From: Bacteroidota bacterium
GTDB lineage: Bacteria; Bacteroidota; Rhodothermia; JANXDC01
Direction of reading: 5' to 3'
NCBI GenBank assembly: GCA_025998875.1
Contig: AP024675.1
Coordinates: 755,589-819,588 of the forward strand
Length of the DNA: 64,000 nucleotides
Shown here piece after piece: positions 34,168-43,049 of this stretch (position 1 is its first letter; each line of letters begins with the position of its first letter). Under the pieces are notes generated by a model. That model had not been told where the DNA came from. It did no database searches and saw only the letters and a list, made by a program, of their open reading frames with translations. The translations under genes and the position numbers were made by a program.

Positions 34168-34778
34168 GGCCCACCACGTACGTTAACACCCCGGGTGGGA
34201 TCTTTACGGCCGAGGGCGTGTGGTTTTACACCACCGAGGAAGCGCTGCGCGCCTACGCGGGCTCGATCCTGGAGCGCATACCCCTGGAGCGGGTTCTGGC
34301 CGAAGCCGCTGTCTGGTACCGATCCGGATGGGCCCTGGGCCTTGTGCTGCTCCCCCTGCTGTTGCTGGCGCTGCCCTGGTGGGTGGCCGCACTGACCACG
34401 CTAGGCCTATATGTGCTCTGGGAGCTGATCAAACCCGCCTGGTATGCCCACACGCTGGCCGGCCTTTTTTACCATCTGGAGCAACTCTGGCTGCAGTTTC
34501 TGCTCTACCTGGTCGTGCTCTCCGTACTGCTCATGACCGATCAATGGGCCTCTGCGCTGACGGGGCTGGGTGGATTCGTGCTGTTCCGCTATGGGATCAT
34601 CGACTGGATCGCCCGTCAGACGCTGGGCACGCTCAAGCTCAGCTGGTATCATCTGCCCGAAGCGGATGCGATCCTCAGAGGGTGTTTGATCCGATATGCT
34701 ATTCGATTCGGCCTCCCCTTGCCGGGGCTTGAGGAGATGCGGCAGCGCATCCTGGAGTTCCTGCAACGACGTGCATAG
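34164..34778 (+). CDS. Membrane protein of unknown function in the menaquinone cluster
   Basis: This 204-residue protein has about four membrane helices in two hairpins, near residues 50-90 (GWALGLVLLPLLLLALPWWV and following) and 108-150. The cytoplasmic-looking ends are charged. It lacks the Asp-rich motifs of UbiA-type prenyltransferases, so it is not an MqnP-like enzyme by eye. It is tightly coupled to ubiX (ATGA overlap) and 14 bases before mqnE, so a role tied to quinone synthesis or its membrane site is likely but unproven. I do not recognise its family. Confidence 0.75.
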   Translation: MRPTTYVNTPGGIFTAEGVWFYTTEEALRAYAGSILERIPLERVLAEAAVWYRSGWALGLVLLPLLLLALPWWVAALTTLGLYVLWELIKPAWYAHTLAGLFYHLEQLWLQFLLYLVVLSVLLMTDQWASALTGLGGFVLFRYGIIDWIARQTLGTLKLSWYHLPEADAILRGCLIRYAIRFGLPLPGLEEMRQRILEFLQRRA

Positions 34779-34792
34779 GAAAGGGAGCGGCT

Positions 34793-35959
34793 ATGGGGGA
34801 TCTGTTGAGCCACCTTATCGATCGCTATCGCCTGGCCCGACCGTACCGGCGCATTGCGGAGAAGGTTTTCTCCGGGGAACGCCTCTCCTTCCAAGAAGGG
34901 GTCGCCCTCTACCAGTGCCCGGACGTCTCCTTTCTGGGCGCGCTGGCCAACTACGTACGGGAACGGCTGCACGGCGACTACGCGTATTTTAACCGCAATT
35001 TCCACATTGAGCCCACCAATATCTGCGTCTTCGACTGCGCCTTCTGCGCTTTTGCCCGACGACCGGGGCAGGAAGGCGCCTGGGAGTACACCCTCGAAGA
35101 GATCGAACAGATCGTGCGCCGCTATGCGGAGGCGCCCGTAACGGAGGTGCATATCGTCGGAGGGGTACACCCCAAGCGCGGAGTGGAGTACTACGGGGAG
35201 ATGCTGCGCCGTATTAAGGCCATACGACCCGATCTGCACATCAAGGCCTTTACCGCTGTGGAGATCGCCGTCATGGCGGCCCGCTCTCGTATGAGCATCC
35301 GGGAGGCCCTGCAGTATCTGCGCGCCTGTGGACTGGACTCCCTGCCCGGCGGTGGGGCGGAGATCTTCCACCCCGAAGTGCGCGCACAGATCTGCGACAG
35401 CAAGGCCACCGCCGAGCAGTGGTTGCACATCCACCGCACCGCCCACGAGCTGGGCATCCCCTCCAACTGCACCATGCTCTACGGACATCTGGAGGCCTAC
35501 GAACACCGGGTCGATCACCTGGAGCGCCTGCGCGCCCTGCAGGATGAGACAGGAGGATTTCAGGCCTTCATTCCACTGAAATTCAAGCGGGAAAACAACC
35601 GCATGAGCCATCTCCGGGAAGTGCCCATGCTCGAGGACCTGAAGAACTACGCGGTCTGCCGGCTCTACCTGGACAACATGCCCCATCTGAAGGCCTACTG
35701 GCCCATGATCGGCCGCCAGACGGCACAGCTGAGCCTGTCCTTCGGGGTGGACGATGTCGATGGCACCATCGATGATACCACGCGCATCTACGCTATGGCC
35801 GGTGGAGAAGAACATCCGGCCATGTCGACGGCGGAGCTGATCGGGCTCATCCGGGGAGCCGGACGTATCCCGGTGGAACGTGACAGCCTCTATCGGGTAC
35901 GGCGCATCTACAATGAGCATCCTCCCACGGAGCCCATAGACCTGCCCATGCTGGCATGA
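34793..35959 (+). CDS. mqnE: Aminofutalosine synthase, radical SAM
   Basis: MqnE joins 3-enolpyruvyl-benzoate to SAM-derived adenosine in the futalosine route to menaquinone. This 388-residue protein has the radical SAM cluster at Cys78, Cys82 and Cys85 (NICVFDCAFCAF), EVHIVGGVHP and the LPGGGAEIF block that sets it apart from MqnC's LPGAGAEIL. An AGGGAG site precedes the ATG. Its stop overlaps the histidine phosphatase start by four bases. It is the second step of the pathway, after MqnA. Confidence 0.95.
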   Translation: MGDLLSHLIDRYRLARPYRRIAEKVFSGERLSFQEGVALYQCPDVSFLGALANYVRERLHGDYAYFNRNFHIEPTNICVFDCAFCAFARRPGQEGAWEYTLEEIEQIVRRYAEAPVTEVHIVGGVHPKRGVEYYGEMLRRIKAIRPDLHIKAFTAVEIAVMAARSRMSIREALQYLRACGLDSLPGGGAEIFHPEVRAQICDSKATAEQWLHIHRTAHELGIPSNCTMLYGHLEAYEHRVDHLERLRALQDETGGFQAFIPLKFKRENNRMSHLREVPMLEDLKNYAVCRLYLDNMPHLKAYWPMIGRQTAQLSLSFGVDDVDGTIDDTTRIYAMAGGEEHPAMSTAELIGLIRGAGRIPVERDSLYRVRRIYNEHPPTEPIDLPMLA

Positions 35960-36594
35960 AGCGCTTCTATATCGTACGACACGGCCAGACGGAGGCCAAC
36001 CGGCTGGGGGTACTGCAGGGGCGCGGCCTGGATCCCCCCCTGAACGACACCGGCCGAAAGCAGGCCGAGCGGTTGGCTGAGCGATTGGCCGAAGAACCCA
36101 TTGAGCTTATCGCCTCCAGCCCGCTGAAAAGGGCGGTGGAGACGGCCCGCATCCTGGCCGCACGGCATCCCGGTGTGCCCTTGCGCCTGTATCCGGAACT
36201 GGCCGAGATGCACTGGGGCATCTATGAGGGCCGAGCGATAGATGCGGAACTGGAGGCGCTTCTGCGCGATCTGATCTTCGCCTGGTCAGAGGGGGAGCTC
36301 CATCGCGGGCTACCGGGCGGAGAAAGCCCCCTGGACGTGCAACGCAGGCTCCGGTTCGTGATCGACGAGCTGCTCCGCAGTCCGGCCCGGCACATTCTTA
36401 TCGTGGGTCATGGACGGATGTTGCGCATACTACTGACCACCCTGCTTGGATGGGGCCTGGAACGCATGGAGGCGATCACGCACACCAACGGAGCCCTCAA
36501 CGTGCTGGACTACGATGGGGAACGGTTCCATGCGCTGCTACTCAACTGCACCGCCCACCTGGATCCCGAACCCGACCCCATGAGCCGCTATTAG
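35956..36594 (+). CDS. Histidine phosphatase-family protein
   Basis: This 212-residue protein has the phosphoglycerate-mutase-like signature: catalytic VRHGQTEAN near residue 7, SSPLKRAVETARIL, the acidic ELAEMHWGIYEG and a second His in LIVGHGRMLR. Such enzymes remove phosphate from small molecules. It is translationally coupled to mqnE and upstream of mqnA. No phosphatase step is established in the futalosine pathway, so its presence may be chance clustering or point to an unrecognised step. Substrate unknown. Confidence 0.9.
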   Translation: MKRFYIVRHGQTEANRLGVLQGRGLDPPLNDTGRKQAERLAERLAEEPIELIASSPLKRAVETARILAARHPGVPLRLYPELAEMHWGIYEGRAIDAELEALLRDLIFAWSEGELHRGLPGGESPLDVQRRLRFVIDELLRSPARHILIVGHGRMLRILLTTLLGWGLERMEAITHTNGALNVLDYDGERFHALLLNCTAHLDPEPDPMSRY

Positions 36595-36654
36595 CCCACC
36601 GTGCCCCAAGGACCCTCCGGACCGGTTTCGGACCGCCGATAAAGGCAAGCCCCT

Positions 36655-37596
36655 ATGAGGACCTGCGCTGCCAGCTGCCCTGAATCGCCCTCCGCGGCGC
36701 CCTTTACGCAGATCAGTGCGGTAAGCTATTTGAACGCACGCCCCCTGGTGTACGGCCTGCAACGGTGGGTCCCACACAGGCTCGGCTTACAGCTGAGCTT
36801 CGACCTGCCGAGCCGTTGCGCCCAGAAACTGGCAGACGGCCAGGCGCACATCGGCCTGCTTCCGGTAATCGCATACGCCCGTATTCCCGATCTGGTCATA
36901 GCGGACGGGATCGGCATCGGGACCCGCACATACGTACATACCGTGCTACTGGTAGGGGAGGTCCCGCTGGAGGATATCGAGGAGGTGCTGCTGGATTACA
37001 GTTCCTCGACGTCGGTGAGCCTGCTCAAAATTCTCTGCAGGCGCAAATGGGGCATACAACCCCGATTCATCGAAACCCGGCCCGGATATGAGGCCCATAT
37101 TGGCGGACGCACGGCGGGCCTGGTCATCGGGGATCGCGCCTTTGCCCACCTGCAACGCTGGCCCTACGTCTACGATCTGGCCCGAGAATGGGTCGAGTGG
37201 ACAGGCACGGGGTTCGTTTTCGCCTTCTGGGCCGGATATCCCGAACACCTCACCCCGGAACGGGCAAGTCTGCTGCGTCGGAGCCTGGAGGTGGGGCTGA
37301 GCCACCGAGCGCACATCGCCCGACAATGGCAACAGGTCCATGGGGGCGATGCGGGTTTTTATCTGGATTATCTGCAGAACCGCATCGAATATTATCTTGC
37401 GCCGGTGCATCTCCTCGGTATGCAGCTCTTTTTTGAGCTGGCCTATGCGGAGAGCTTGATTCCGGCTGTGCCCCAGCTACGCTGGATTCCGTCGGATCTG
37501 TCGAGGGAGCAGATAGATGCTCACCATCCTCCCTACGCTGGACAAAGCCCTGCGTCAGGAACGCTTGAGCCTGGAGGAGGGCCTCCTGCTTTATGA
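36655..37596 (+). CDS. mqnA: Chorismate dehydratase
   Basis: MqnA removes water from chorismate to give 3-enolpyruvyl-benzoate, the entry step of the futalosine pathway. This 313-residue protein has ISAVSYLNARPLVYGL, FDLPSRCAQKLADGQAHIGL and the SSTSVSLLKILCRRKWG binding region of a periplasmic-binding-like fold. It is longer than usual: its last 27 or so residues are Pro/Gly-rich and overlap the start of mqnC by 80 bases. The pathway core ends near residue 285, so the tail may be dispensable. Confidence 0.93.
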   Translation: MRTCAASCPESPSAAPFTQISAVSYLNARPLVYGLQRWVPHRLGLQLSFDLPSRCAQKLADGQAHIGLLPVIAYARIPDLVIADGIGIGTRTYVHTVLLVGEVPLEDIEEVLLDYSSSTSVSLLKILCRRKWGIQPRFIETRPGYEAHIGGRTAGLVIGDRAFAHLQRWPYVYDLAREWVEWTGTGFVFAFWAGYPEHLTPERASLLRRSLEVGLSHRAHIARQWQQVHGGDAGFYLDYLQNRIEYYLAPVHLLGMQLFFELAYAESLIPAVPQLRWIPSDLSREQIDAHHPPYAGQSPASGTLEPGGGPPAL

Positions 37597-38641
37597 ACGG
37601 GTGCCCTTGAGCGAGCTCATGCTTGCCGCCCATGAGCTCCGCATGCGCCTTCATCCGGAACGGGTGGTCACCTGGATCATCGATCGCAACGTCAACTATA
37701 CGAACATCTGCACGGCCAATTGCCTGTTCTGCAACTTCTTCCGCCCACCTGGACATCCGGACGGATACGTGATCGATGAGGAAACCCTGTACGGCAAGAT
37801 AGAGGAAACGCTCGATCTGGGGGGTGATCAGCTCCTCCTGCAGGGCGGACACAACCCGGCGCTGGGCATCGAGTACTATGAAACGCTGTTCCGGAAGATC
37901 AAATCCCGCTTTCCCCAGCTCAGGCTTCACGCCCTCGGCCCGCCCGAAGTAATCCATATTGTGAAAACGAGCCGGCTTACCATCGAAGAAGCGCTGCGTC
38001 GGCTCATGGCAGCCGGTCTGGATTCCCTTCCGGGCGCCGGGGCGGAGATCCTCTCCGATCGCGTGCGCCGACTCATCGCGCGAGGCAAATGCAGCGCATC
38101 GGAGTGGCTGGAGGTCATGCGCGTGGCCCATCGGCTGGGCCTCCTGACCACGGCCACCATGATGTTCGGCCACGTGGAAACCGTACCCGAACGCATCCAG
38201 CACCTGATCTTGATCCGGGACCTGCAGGATGAAAAGCCCGAGGGGGCTGTTGGATTCATCGCCTTCATCCCCTGGCCGTATCAGGACGAAGGTACCCGCC
38301 TGGCCCGTGCCCTGGGGGTGCGCAACCGGGTGACGGCCGAAGAATACCTGCGTGTGCTTGCCCTGAGCCGGCTTATGCTTCCGAACATACCCAACATCCA
38401 GGCCTCCTGGCTCACCGTAGGTCCGGAGGTGGCCCAGCTGGCCCTCTACGGAGGGGCCAATGACCTGGGCTCGATCATGATCGAGGAGAACGTGGTCTCC
38501 GCCGCCGGAGCCTCCTATCGAATGGATGCCGAAGGCCTGCAGCGCTGTATTCTGGAAGCGGGTTTCCAGCCCCGACTTCGGGATCAGCATTACCGTCCCC
38601 GGCCTGTTCCGCCTCAGGTCAAGCAACCGCTCCCCATCTGA
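37517..38641 (+). CDS. mqnC: Cyclic dehypoxanthinyl futalosine synthase, radical SAM
   Basis: MqnC closes the ring that gives cyclic dehypoxanthinyl futalosine. This 374-residue protein has the radical SAM cluster at Cys65, Cys69 and Cys72 (NICTANCLFCNF), LLQGGHNPALGIEYYE, LDSLPGAGAEILSDRVR and a full C-terminal domain. A GGGAG site inside the end of mqnA precedes its ATG. With mqnE and mqnA it covers three steps; MqnB (nucleosidase) and MqnD are not in the window. Confidence 0.95.
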   Translation: MLTILPTLDKALRQERLSLEEGLLLYERVPLSELMLAAHELRMRLHPERVVTWIIDRNVNYTNICTANCLFCNFFRPPGHPDGYVIDEETLYGKIEETLDLGGDQLLLQGGHNPALGIEYYETLFRKIKSRFPQLRLHALGPPEVIHIVKTSRLTIEEALRRLMAAGLDSLPGAGAEILSDRVRRLIARGKCSASEWLEVMRVAHRLGLLTTATMMFGHVETVPERIQHLILIRDLQDEKPEGAVGFIAFIPWPYQDEGTRLARALGVRNRVTAEEYLRVLALSRLMLPNIPNIQASWLTVGPEVAQLALYGGANDLGSIMIEENVVSAAGASYRMDAEGLQRCILEAGFQPRLRDQHYRPRPVPPQVKQPLPI

Positions 38642-38657
38642 AGGGGTCTCAATGCGC

Positions 38658-38689
38658 TTGGAGAGGATCCCCCCGGCCGTGTAATTTTG
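38658..38689 (+). promoter_or_regulatory. Promoter of the DksA-like gene
   Basis: TTGGAG (38658-38663), an 18-base spacer and TAATTTTG (38682-38689) give a perfect TAnnTTTG -7 box and a -33 TTG. It begins 17 bases after the mqnC stop, so a new transcript can start here even though the genes run on. Confidence 0.65.
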
Positions 38690-38752
38690 CTCCATCCATT
38701 TCCCGGAACAGCTGTCGCTATCCGCTACCGAGGCACAGAGGAACGGACCGCC

Positions 38753-39139
38753 ATGGAAACGCCGCCCAAGTCGCCGTATTCGCCCGAGGAGCTGGAGTAC
38801 TTTCGCCAGATCATTCTGGAGAAGATGCGCCAGGTACAGGCGGACATCCAGTATCTCGAAGAACAGATCCGAGACAACCTGGAAAATCGCAACGGCGAGG
38901 GCCGGCTAGCCCCCTCCATGGAGGAGATCACGGGCAATCCGGACAGCGATCTAGAACAAGCCTACCTGCTCCATGACCGGGAGGTAAAGTTCCTGCGCTA
39001 TCTGGAACGCGCCCTGCTGCGTATCCAGGAGGGCACTTACGGAGTCTGCCGCCAGTGTGGCCGCCCCATCCCCAAAGAGCGACTCGAGATCGTACCCCAT
39101 ACGACGATCTGCATCGAGTGCAAACGCAAACAGGGATGA
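38753..39139 (+). CDS. TraR/DksA-type C4 zinc-finger protein
   Basis: This 128-residue protein has an N-terminal coiled coil (YSPEELEYFRQIILEKMRQV and following) and a C-terminal zinc finger with all four cysteines (CRQCGRP and CIECKRK). DksA-like proteins enter the RNA polymerase secondary channel and act with ppGpp; shorter TraR/YteA-type members differ in detail. I use the ATG at 38753, after an AGAGGA site; a longer frame from 38687 would run through the promoter's transcript start. Confidence 0.9.
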   Translation: METPPKSPYSPEELEYFRQIILEKMRQVQADIQYLEEQIRDNLENRNGEGRLAPSMEEITGNPDSDLEQAYLLHDREVKFLRYLERALLRIQEGTYGVCRQCGRPIPKERLEIVPHTTICIECKRKQG

Positions 39140-39157
39140 TCCTTTCCCCTTTGCGGC

Positions 39158-40291
39158 ATGATACGTTTCCAGCTGCTTGCCACCGATCCCCACTCGCGCG
39201 CCAGAGCGGGATGGTTGCATACGGATCACGGCTCTATTCCCACCCCCATGTTCATGCCCGTAGGTACCCGCGCCTCCGTACGGGCGGTTGCTCAACGGGT
39301 ACTGGAAAACGATCTCGACGCCCCTATTATTCTGGGCAACACCTATCACCTCTACCTGCGGCCTGGCCCGGAAATTCTGGCCGAGGCCGGTGGTCTGCAC
39401 CGGTTTATGTCCTGGCCCCGGGCGATCCTGACCGATAGCGGAGGCTATCAGATCTTCAGCCTGGCCAGTCTGCGCCGCATCACAGACGAGGGGGTCGTCT
39501 TTCGCAGCCACATCGACGGCGCCTATCACCACTTCACCCCGGAATCCGTGGTGGCTTTCCAGCGCCTGCTGGGCTCCGATGTGATGATGGTGCTCGATGA
39601 ATGTCCGCCCTGGCCCTGTGAACACAGCTACATGGTCGAGGCCGTAGAACGAACCACGCGATGGGCCGAACGGGCCTGGCGCGCCTGGCAGGCATCCGAA
39701 CCCCGCTACGGACACGCCCAGGGGCTCTTTGCCATTGTGCAGGGGGGCACATATGAAGATCTGCGGCGCAGATCGACCCAGGAACTCCTGCAGTGGGATT
39801 TCAGCGGCTACGCCATCGGAGGGCTCTCCGTGGGGGAGCCAGCCGAACTCATGTACGCCATGACGGAACTCGTCACCGAGCTTCTGCCTGCCGATAAACC
39901 CCGCTACCTCATGGGCGTGGGCACCCCGGAGAACATTCTGGAGGCCATCGCCCGCGGCGTGGATCTTTTCGACTGCGTATTGCCGACCCGGAACGGACGC
40001 AACGGCATGGTCTTTACCACAGAGGGGATCCTCAATATCCGCAACGCACGCTGGGCACGCGACTTCTCTCCCCTCGATCCCGGCTTGCCCACTGAGGTCA
40101 GCCAGCGCTATACGAAAGCCTACGTCCGGCACCTGTTTTCCGTCGAGGAGATCCTGGCCCTGGAGATCGTCTCCACCCAGAACCTGGCCTTCTACCTGTG
40201 GTTGGTGCGCGAAGCGCGCCGCCACATTCTGGAGGGGGATTTCAGTGCCTGGAAAGCGGAGCTGCTGCCCCGTATCCGCCGGCGTCTGTAG
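39158..40291 (+). CDS. tgt: tRNA-guanine transglycosylase
   Basis: Tgt exchanges guanine 34 of GUN tRNAs for a queuosine precursor. This 377-residue protein has the TIM-barrel core: catalytic Asp in ILTDSGGYQIFSL, GGLSVGEPAELMYA, LMGVGTPENILEAI and the nucleophile DLFDCVLPTRNGRNG. The usual zinc site is missing: where E. coli has CxCxxC after SPLDP this protein reads GLPTEVS, and the zinc His is Gln. I recall the same in other Bacteroidota Tgt proteins. It follows the DksA-like gene by 18 bases. Confidence 0.95.
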   Translation: MIRFQLLATDPHSRARAGWLHTDHGSIPTPMFMPVGTRASVRAVAQRVLENDLDAPIILGNTYHLYLRPGPEILAEAGGLHRFMSWPRAILTDSGGYQIFSLASLRRITDEGVVFRSHIDGAYHHFTPESVVAFQRLLGSDVMMVLDECPPWPCEHSYMVEAVERTTRWAERAWRAWQASEPRYGHAQGLFAIVQGGTYEDLRRRSTQELLQWDFSGYAIGGLSVGEPAELMYAMTELVTELLPADKPRYLMGVGTPENILEAIARGVDLFDCVLPTRNGRNGMVFTTEGILNIRNARWARDFSPLDPGLPTEVSQRYTKAYVRHLFSVEEILALEIVSTQNLAFYLWLVREARRHILEGDFSAWKAELLPRIRRRL

Positions 40292-40294
40292 TTT

Positions 40295-40324
40295 TTGACA
40301 GGTCCAGACCTCTGGCCCTATATT
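40295..40324 (+). promoter_or_regulatory. Promoter upstream of the PTS IIA gene
   Basis: TTGACA (40295-40300), an 18-base spacer and TATATT (40319-40324) form a near-consensus promoter directly after the tgt stop and 28 bases before the next ATG. Confidence 0.6.
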
Positions 40325-40352
40325 CAGGGGCTCCAGAGGTCATACACTCCAG

Positions 40353-40823
40353 ATGACCATCGCCGCCCTCCTTCGACCCGAATGCGTGCGGGTGCGCGTA
40401 CGCTGCCACACAAAAGCCGAACTCCTGGATCTGCTCTTGGATCTGGTGGCCGGGCATCCCGCTGTCGTGGATCCGGCTGAAGTACGACGGGCCGTTCTGG
40501 ATCGGGAGGCGATCATGTCCACCGGGGTGGGCAAAGGGTTGGCTATTCCTCATGGGAAAACCCACGGCGTCACGGATAATGTGGCCGCGGCGGCCACGCT
40601 GGCAGAACCTGTCGAGTATGAGGCCCTGGACGGACAACCGGTCCAGATCGCCTTCCTGCTTGTGGGTCCGGAAAATCAGATAAGTCAGCACATCAAGCTG
40701 CTCAGCCGCCTCTCCCGGCTCATGAACCATGCCTCCTTCCGCCAACGGCTGCTCGATGCGCAGAGCCCCGAGGAGCTGTGTGCTATCTTCGCTCAGGAAG
40801 AAGAACTCTATTTTCGCCTCTAA
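40353..40823 (+). CDS. PTS system EIIA protein, nitrogen-type (PtsN-like)
   Basis: This 156-residue protein matches the fructose/nitrogen-type EIIA fold, with the phosphorylated His67 in GLAIPHGKTHG and ISQHIKLLSRLSRLM. No EIIB, EIIC, HPr or EI genes accompany it, so a regulatory role like PtsN is more likely than sugar transport. It has its own promoter and is three bases before hisS, so the two are probably co-transcribed. Confidence 0.88.
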   Translation: MTIAALLRPECVRVRVRCHTKAELLDLLLDLVAGHPAVVDPAEVRRAVLDREAIMSTGVGKGLAIPHGKTHGVTDNVAAAATLAEPVEYEALDGQPVQIAFLLVGPENQISQHIKLLSRLSRLMNHASFRQRLLDAQSPEELCAIFAQEEELYFRL

Positions 40824-40826
40824 CCC

Positions 40827-42125
40827 ATGCGATTCCGCACAGTTAAGGGCACCCACGATATTCTGCCTGAAGAAGCGCTCCGCTGGCGCCACGTAGAAGA
40901 GGAGATCCGGAGGATCCTGGAGCTCTCCGGGTTTGCGGAAATCCGGACCCCCATCCTGGAACAGCTGGAGCTCATCGCCCGCGGTGTGGGGCAGACAACG
41001 GATATCGTCACCAAAGAGATGTTCGCCCTCGAGCGGGGCGAGGATCGGCTCGTGCTGCGGCCTGAGATGACGGCCCCCGTCATGAGGGCTTACCTGCAAC
41101 ACGGCCTCTACACCCAGGGGGCGGTCATGAAGCTCTACTATATCGGTCCCATGTTCCGCGCCGAACGCCCCCAGCGCGGAAGACTGAGGCAGTTTCATCA
41201 GTATGGAGCCGAAATCCTCGGCTCTTCCGATCCCCTGGCCGACGCCGAGGCGATCGCCCTGCAGATGGGTATTCTGGAGCACTTCGGCCTGCGCCAGCTC
41301 CGATTGCGGATCAATTCGCTCGGCGATGCCACCTGCCGCCCCCGCTATCGGGAAGCTCTGCAGGCTTATTTCCGCCCCTTGGCCGAGCGCCTGAGCCCCT
41401 CGAGCCGGGAGAGGCTGGAGAAAAACCCGCTCCGCATTCTGGACTCCAAAGATCCGCAGGACCAGGAGCTTCTGGCCGGAGCGCCGCGCATCACGGACTT
41501 CCTCACCGAGGCCTGTCGGGAACACTTCGAGCAGGTCAAGACCTATCTGGAGGAGCTAGGCATCCCCTACGAAGAGGATCCGTTTCTGGTCAGGGGCCTG
41601 GATTACTACATGCATACGGCCTTTGAGATTACAAGCCCCCTGCTGGGAGCCCAGGATGCGTTGGGCGGAGGCGGACGCTATGACGGGCTTGCGGAAGAGC
41701 TCGGCGGCCGTCCCACCCCCGGTGTGGGCTTTGCCGGCGGTCTGGAACGGCTCCTGATCGCCCTGGAGACGGCGGGATACCGGTTTCCCGAACCGGCGCG
41801 CCCGGACCTCTACATCGCCGCGCTGGGCCCAGAGGCCCGGCGGTGGGCCTTTGTGCACGCCAACCGATGGCGCCGCCGCTTCTCCCTGCAGGTGGAATAC
41901 GATCTGGCCGGACGGAGCCTCAGAAGTCAGCTTCGAGAAGCCGATCGCATCCGGGCCCGGTTCGTGCTCATCCTGGGCGAGGAAGAACTCTCCCGGGGAC
42001 GCGCCCCGCTCAAAGCCCTGGACTCCGGCGAGCAGACCCTCCTGAGCCTGGATGCCCTACCCGATACCCTGATAGCCAGAATCCGCCGGGCGGAATCGGA
42101 ACGCTCTCCGACGCCCTCCTCCTGA
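40827..42125 (+). CDS. hisS: Histidyl-tRNA synthetase
   Basis: HisS charges tRNA-His. This 432-residue class II synthetase has motif 1 (EIRTPILEQLELIARGVG), motif 2 with LRPEMTAPVMRAYLQHGL and MFRAERPQRGRLRQFHQYGAE, the His-binding LVRGLDYYMHTAFEI, and motif 3 (GVGFAGGLERLLIAL), followed by an anticodon-binding domain. It is three bases after the PTS IIA gene and 42 before lgt. Confidence 0.97.
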   Translation: MRFRTVKGTHDILPEEALRWRHVEEEIRRILELSGFAEIRTPILEQLELIARGVGQTTDIVTKEMFALERGEDRLVLRPEMTAPVMRAYLQHGLYTQGAVMKLYYIGPMFRAERPQRGRLRQFHQYGAEILGSSDPLADAEAIALQMGILEHFGLRQLRLRINSLGDATCRPRYREALQAYFRPLAERLSPSSRERLEKNPLRILDSKDPQDQELLAGAPRITDFLTEACREHFEQVKTYLEELGIPYEEDPFLVRGLDYYMHTAFEITSPLLGAQDALGGGGRYDGLAEELGGRPTPGVGFAGGLERLLIALETAGYRFPEPARPDLYIAALGPEARRWAFVHANRWRRRFSLQVEYDLAGRSLRSQLREADRIRARFVLILGEEELSRGRAPLKALDSGEQTLLSLDALPDTLIARIRRAESERSPTPSS

Positions 42126-42167
42126 AGACAGCCCGGGTGGGCAGGTATAACGGAAGAGGAAAGCCGT

Positions 42168-43049
42168 ATGTATCCCCGTATCACGGATCTGTTCTACGAC
42201 CTTTTCGGCTGGAAAAGCCCGATTCCCCTCTACTCCTTCGGCCTCATGGTGGCTGTGGGCATTCTGCTGGCCGCCTATACGACCTCGGTGAATTTCCGCT
42301 GGATGTACGAGGCCGGCATCCTGCCCGCGGTCACCGCGAAGGTGCGCCAGAGAGGCCGGCTGGAGCGGGTCATACGCCCACCCTCAGAGATCGTAAGCAC
42401 CCTCGCCTTGCTGGCAGCCGGAACCGGCCTTGTGGGCGCCAAGCTGTTCCACCTCCTGGAGTACTGGGATCTCTTCCGAGCTCGGCCGCTGGAGATGATC
42501 TTCAGCCCCGGTGGCCTGACCTTCTACGGCGGACTGCTCTTCGGCGCCGTGGGCGTGATCTGGGGGCTGAGGCGATACGGGGTGCCGATCTGGCCCGCGG
42601 CCGATGCCATCGCCCCCGGACTTATGCTCGCCTACGGGGTAGGGCGCATCGGCTGTCACCTGGCGGGAGATGGCGATTGGGGGATTGCAGCCGACCTGGA
42701 CGCCCGCCCCTCCTGGATTCCTACCTGGCTCTGGGCGGAGACCTACCCGCGCGCCATCGTGGGCCCCCCTGAGGTGCCCGTTTACCCCACCCCCCTGTAT
42801 GAGTTTCTGCTCTGCACGCTTTTCTTCCTCTTCCTGTGGGCGCTCCGGCGCCATCCCTACCGGTTCGGCTGGCTGTTTTCCCTCTACCTGGTGCTCAATG
42901 GCGCAGAGCGGCTGCTCATCGAACAGATTCGGGTAAATCCGGAGTTTTCCTTTTTCGGCTGGCAGGCCACACAGGCCGAGCTGATCGCCCTGCTGCTGTT
43001 GCTGGGCGGTTGTGTCGGCCTGCTGCGCACCTGGCGGCGGCGTTCATGA
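42168..43049 (+). CDS. lgt: Prolipoprotein diacylglyceryl transferase
   Basis: Lgt adds diacylglycerol to the lipobox cysteine of lipoproteins in the inner membrane. This 293-residue protein has about seven helices and the signature region GLMLAYGVGRIGCHLAGDGDWG, preceded by FSPGGLTFYGGLLFG and followed by YPTPLYE. It overlaps the next gene by four bases (ATGA). It would process the several lipoproteins predicted in this window. Confidence 0.96.
   Translation: MYPRITDLFYDLFGWKSPIPLYSFGLMVAVGILLAAYTTSVNFRWMYEAGILPAVTAKVRQRGRLERVIRPPSEIVSTLALLAAGTGLVGAKLFHLLEYWDLFRARPLEMIFSPGGLTFYGGLLFGAVGVIWGLRRYGVPIWPAADAIAPGLMLAYGVGRIGCHLAGDGDWGIAADLDARPSWIPTWLWAETYPRAIVGPPEVPVYPTPLYEFLLCTLFFLFLWALRRHPYRFGWLFSLYLVLNGAERLLIEQIRVNPEFSFFGWQATQAELIALLLLLGGCVGLLRTWRRRS

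Noticed and set aside
34649-35920. 423-codon minus-strand open frame opposite mqnE
   Set aside because: It is antisense to mqnE and contains no coherent family motif despite its length.
37250-38695. 481-codon minus-strand open frame opposite mqnC
   Set aside because: It mirrors mqnC and the end of mqnA, has no ribosome site or family motif, and its composition is typical of an antisense frame.
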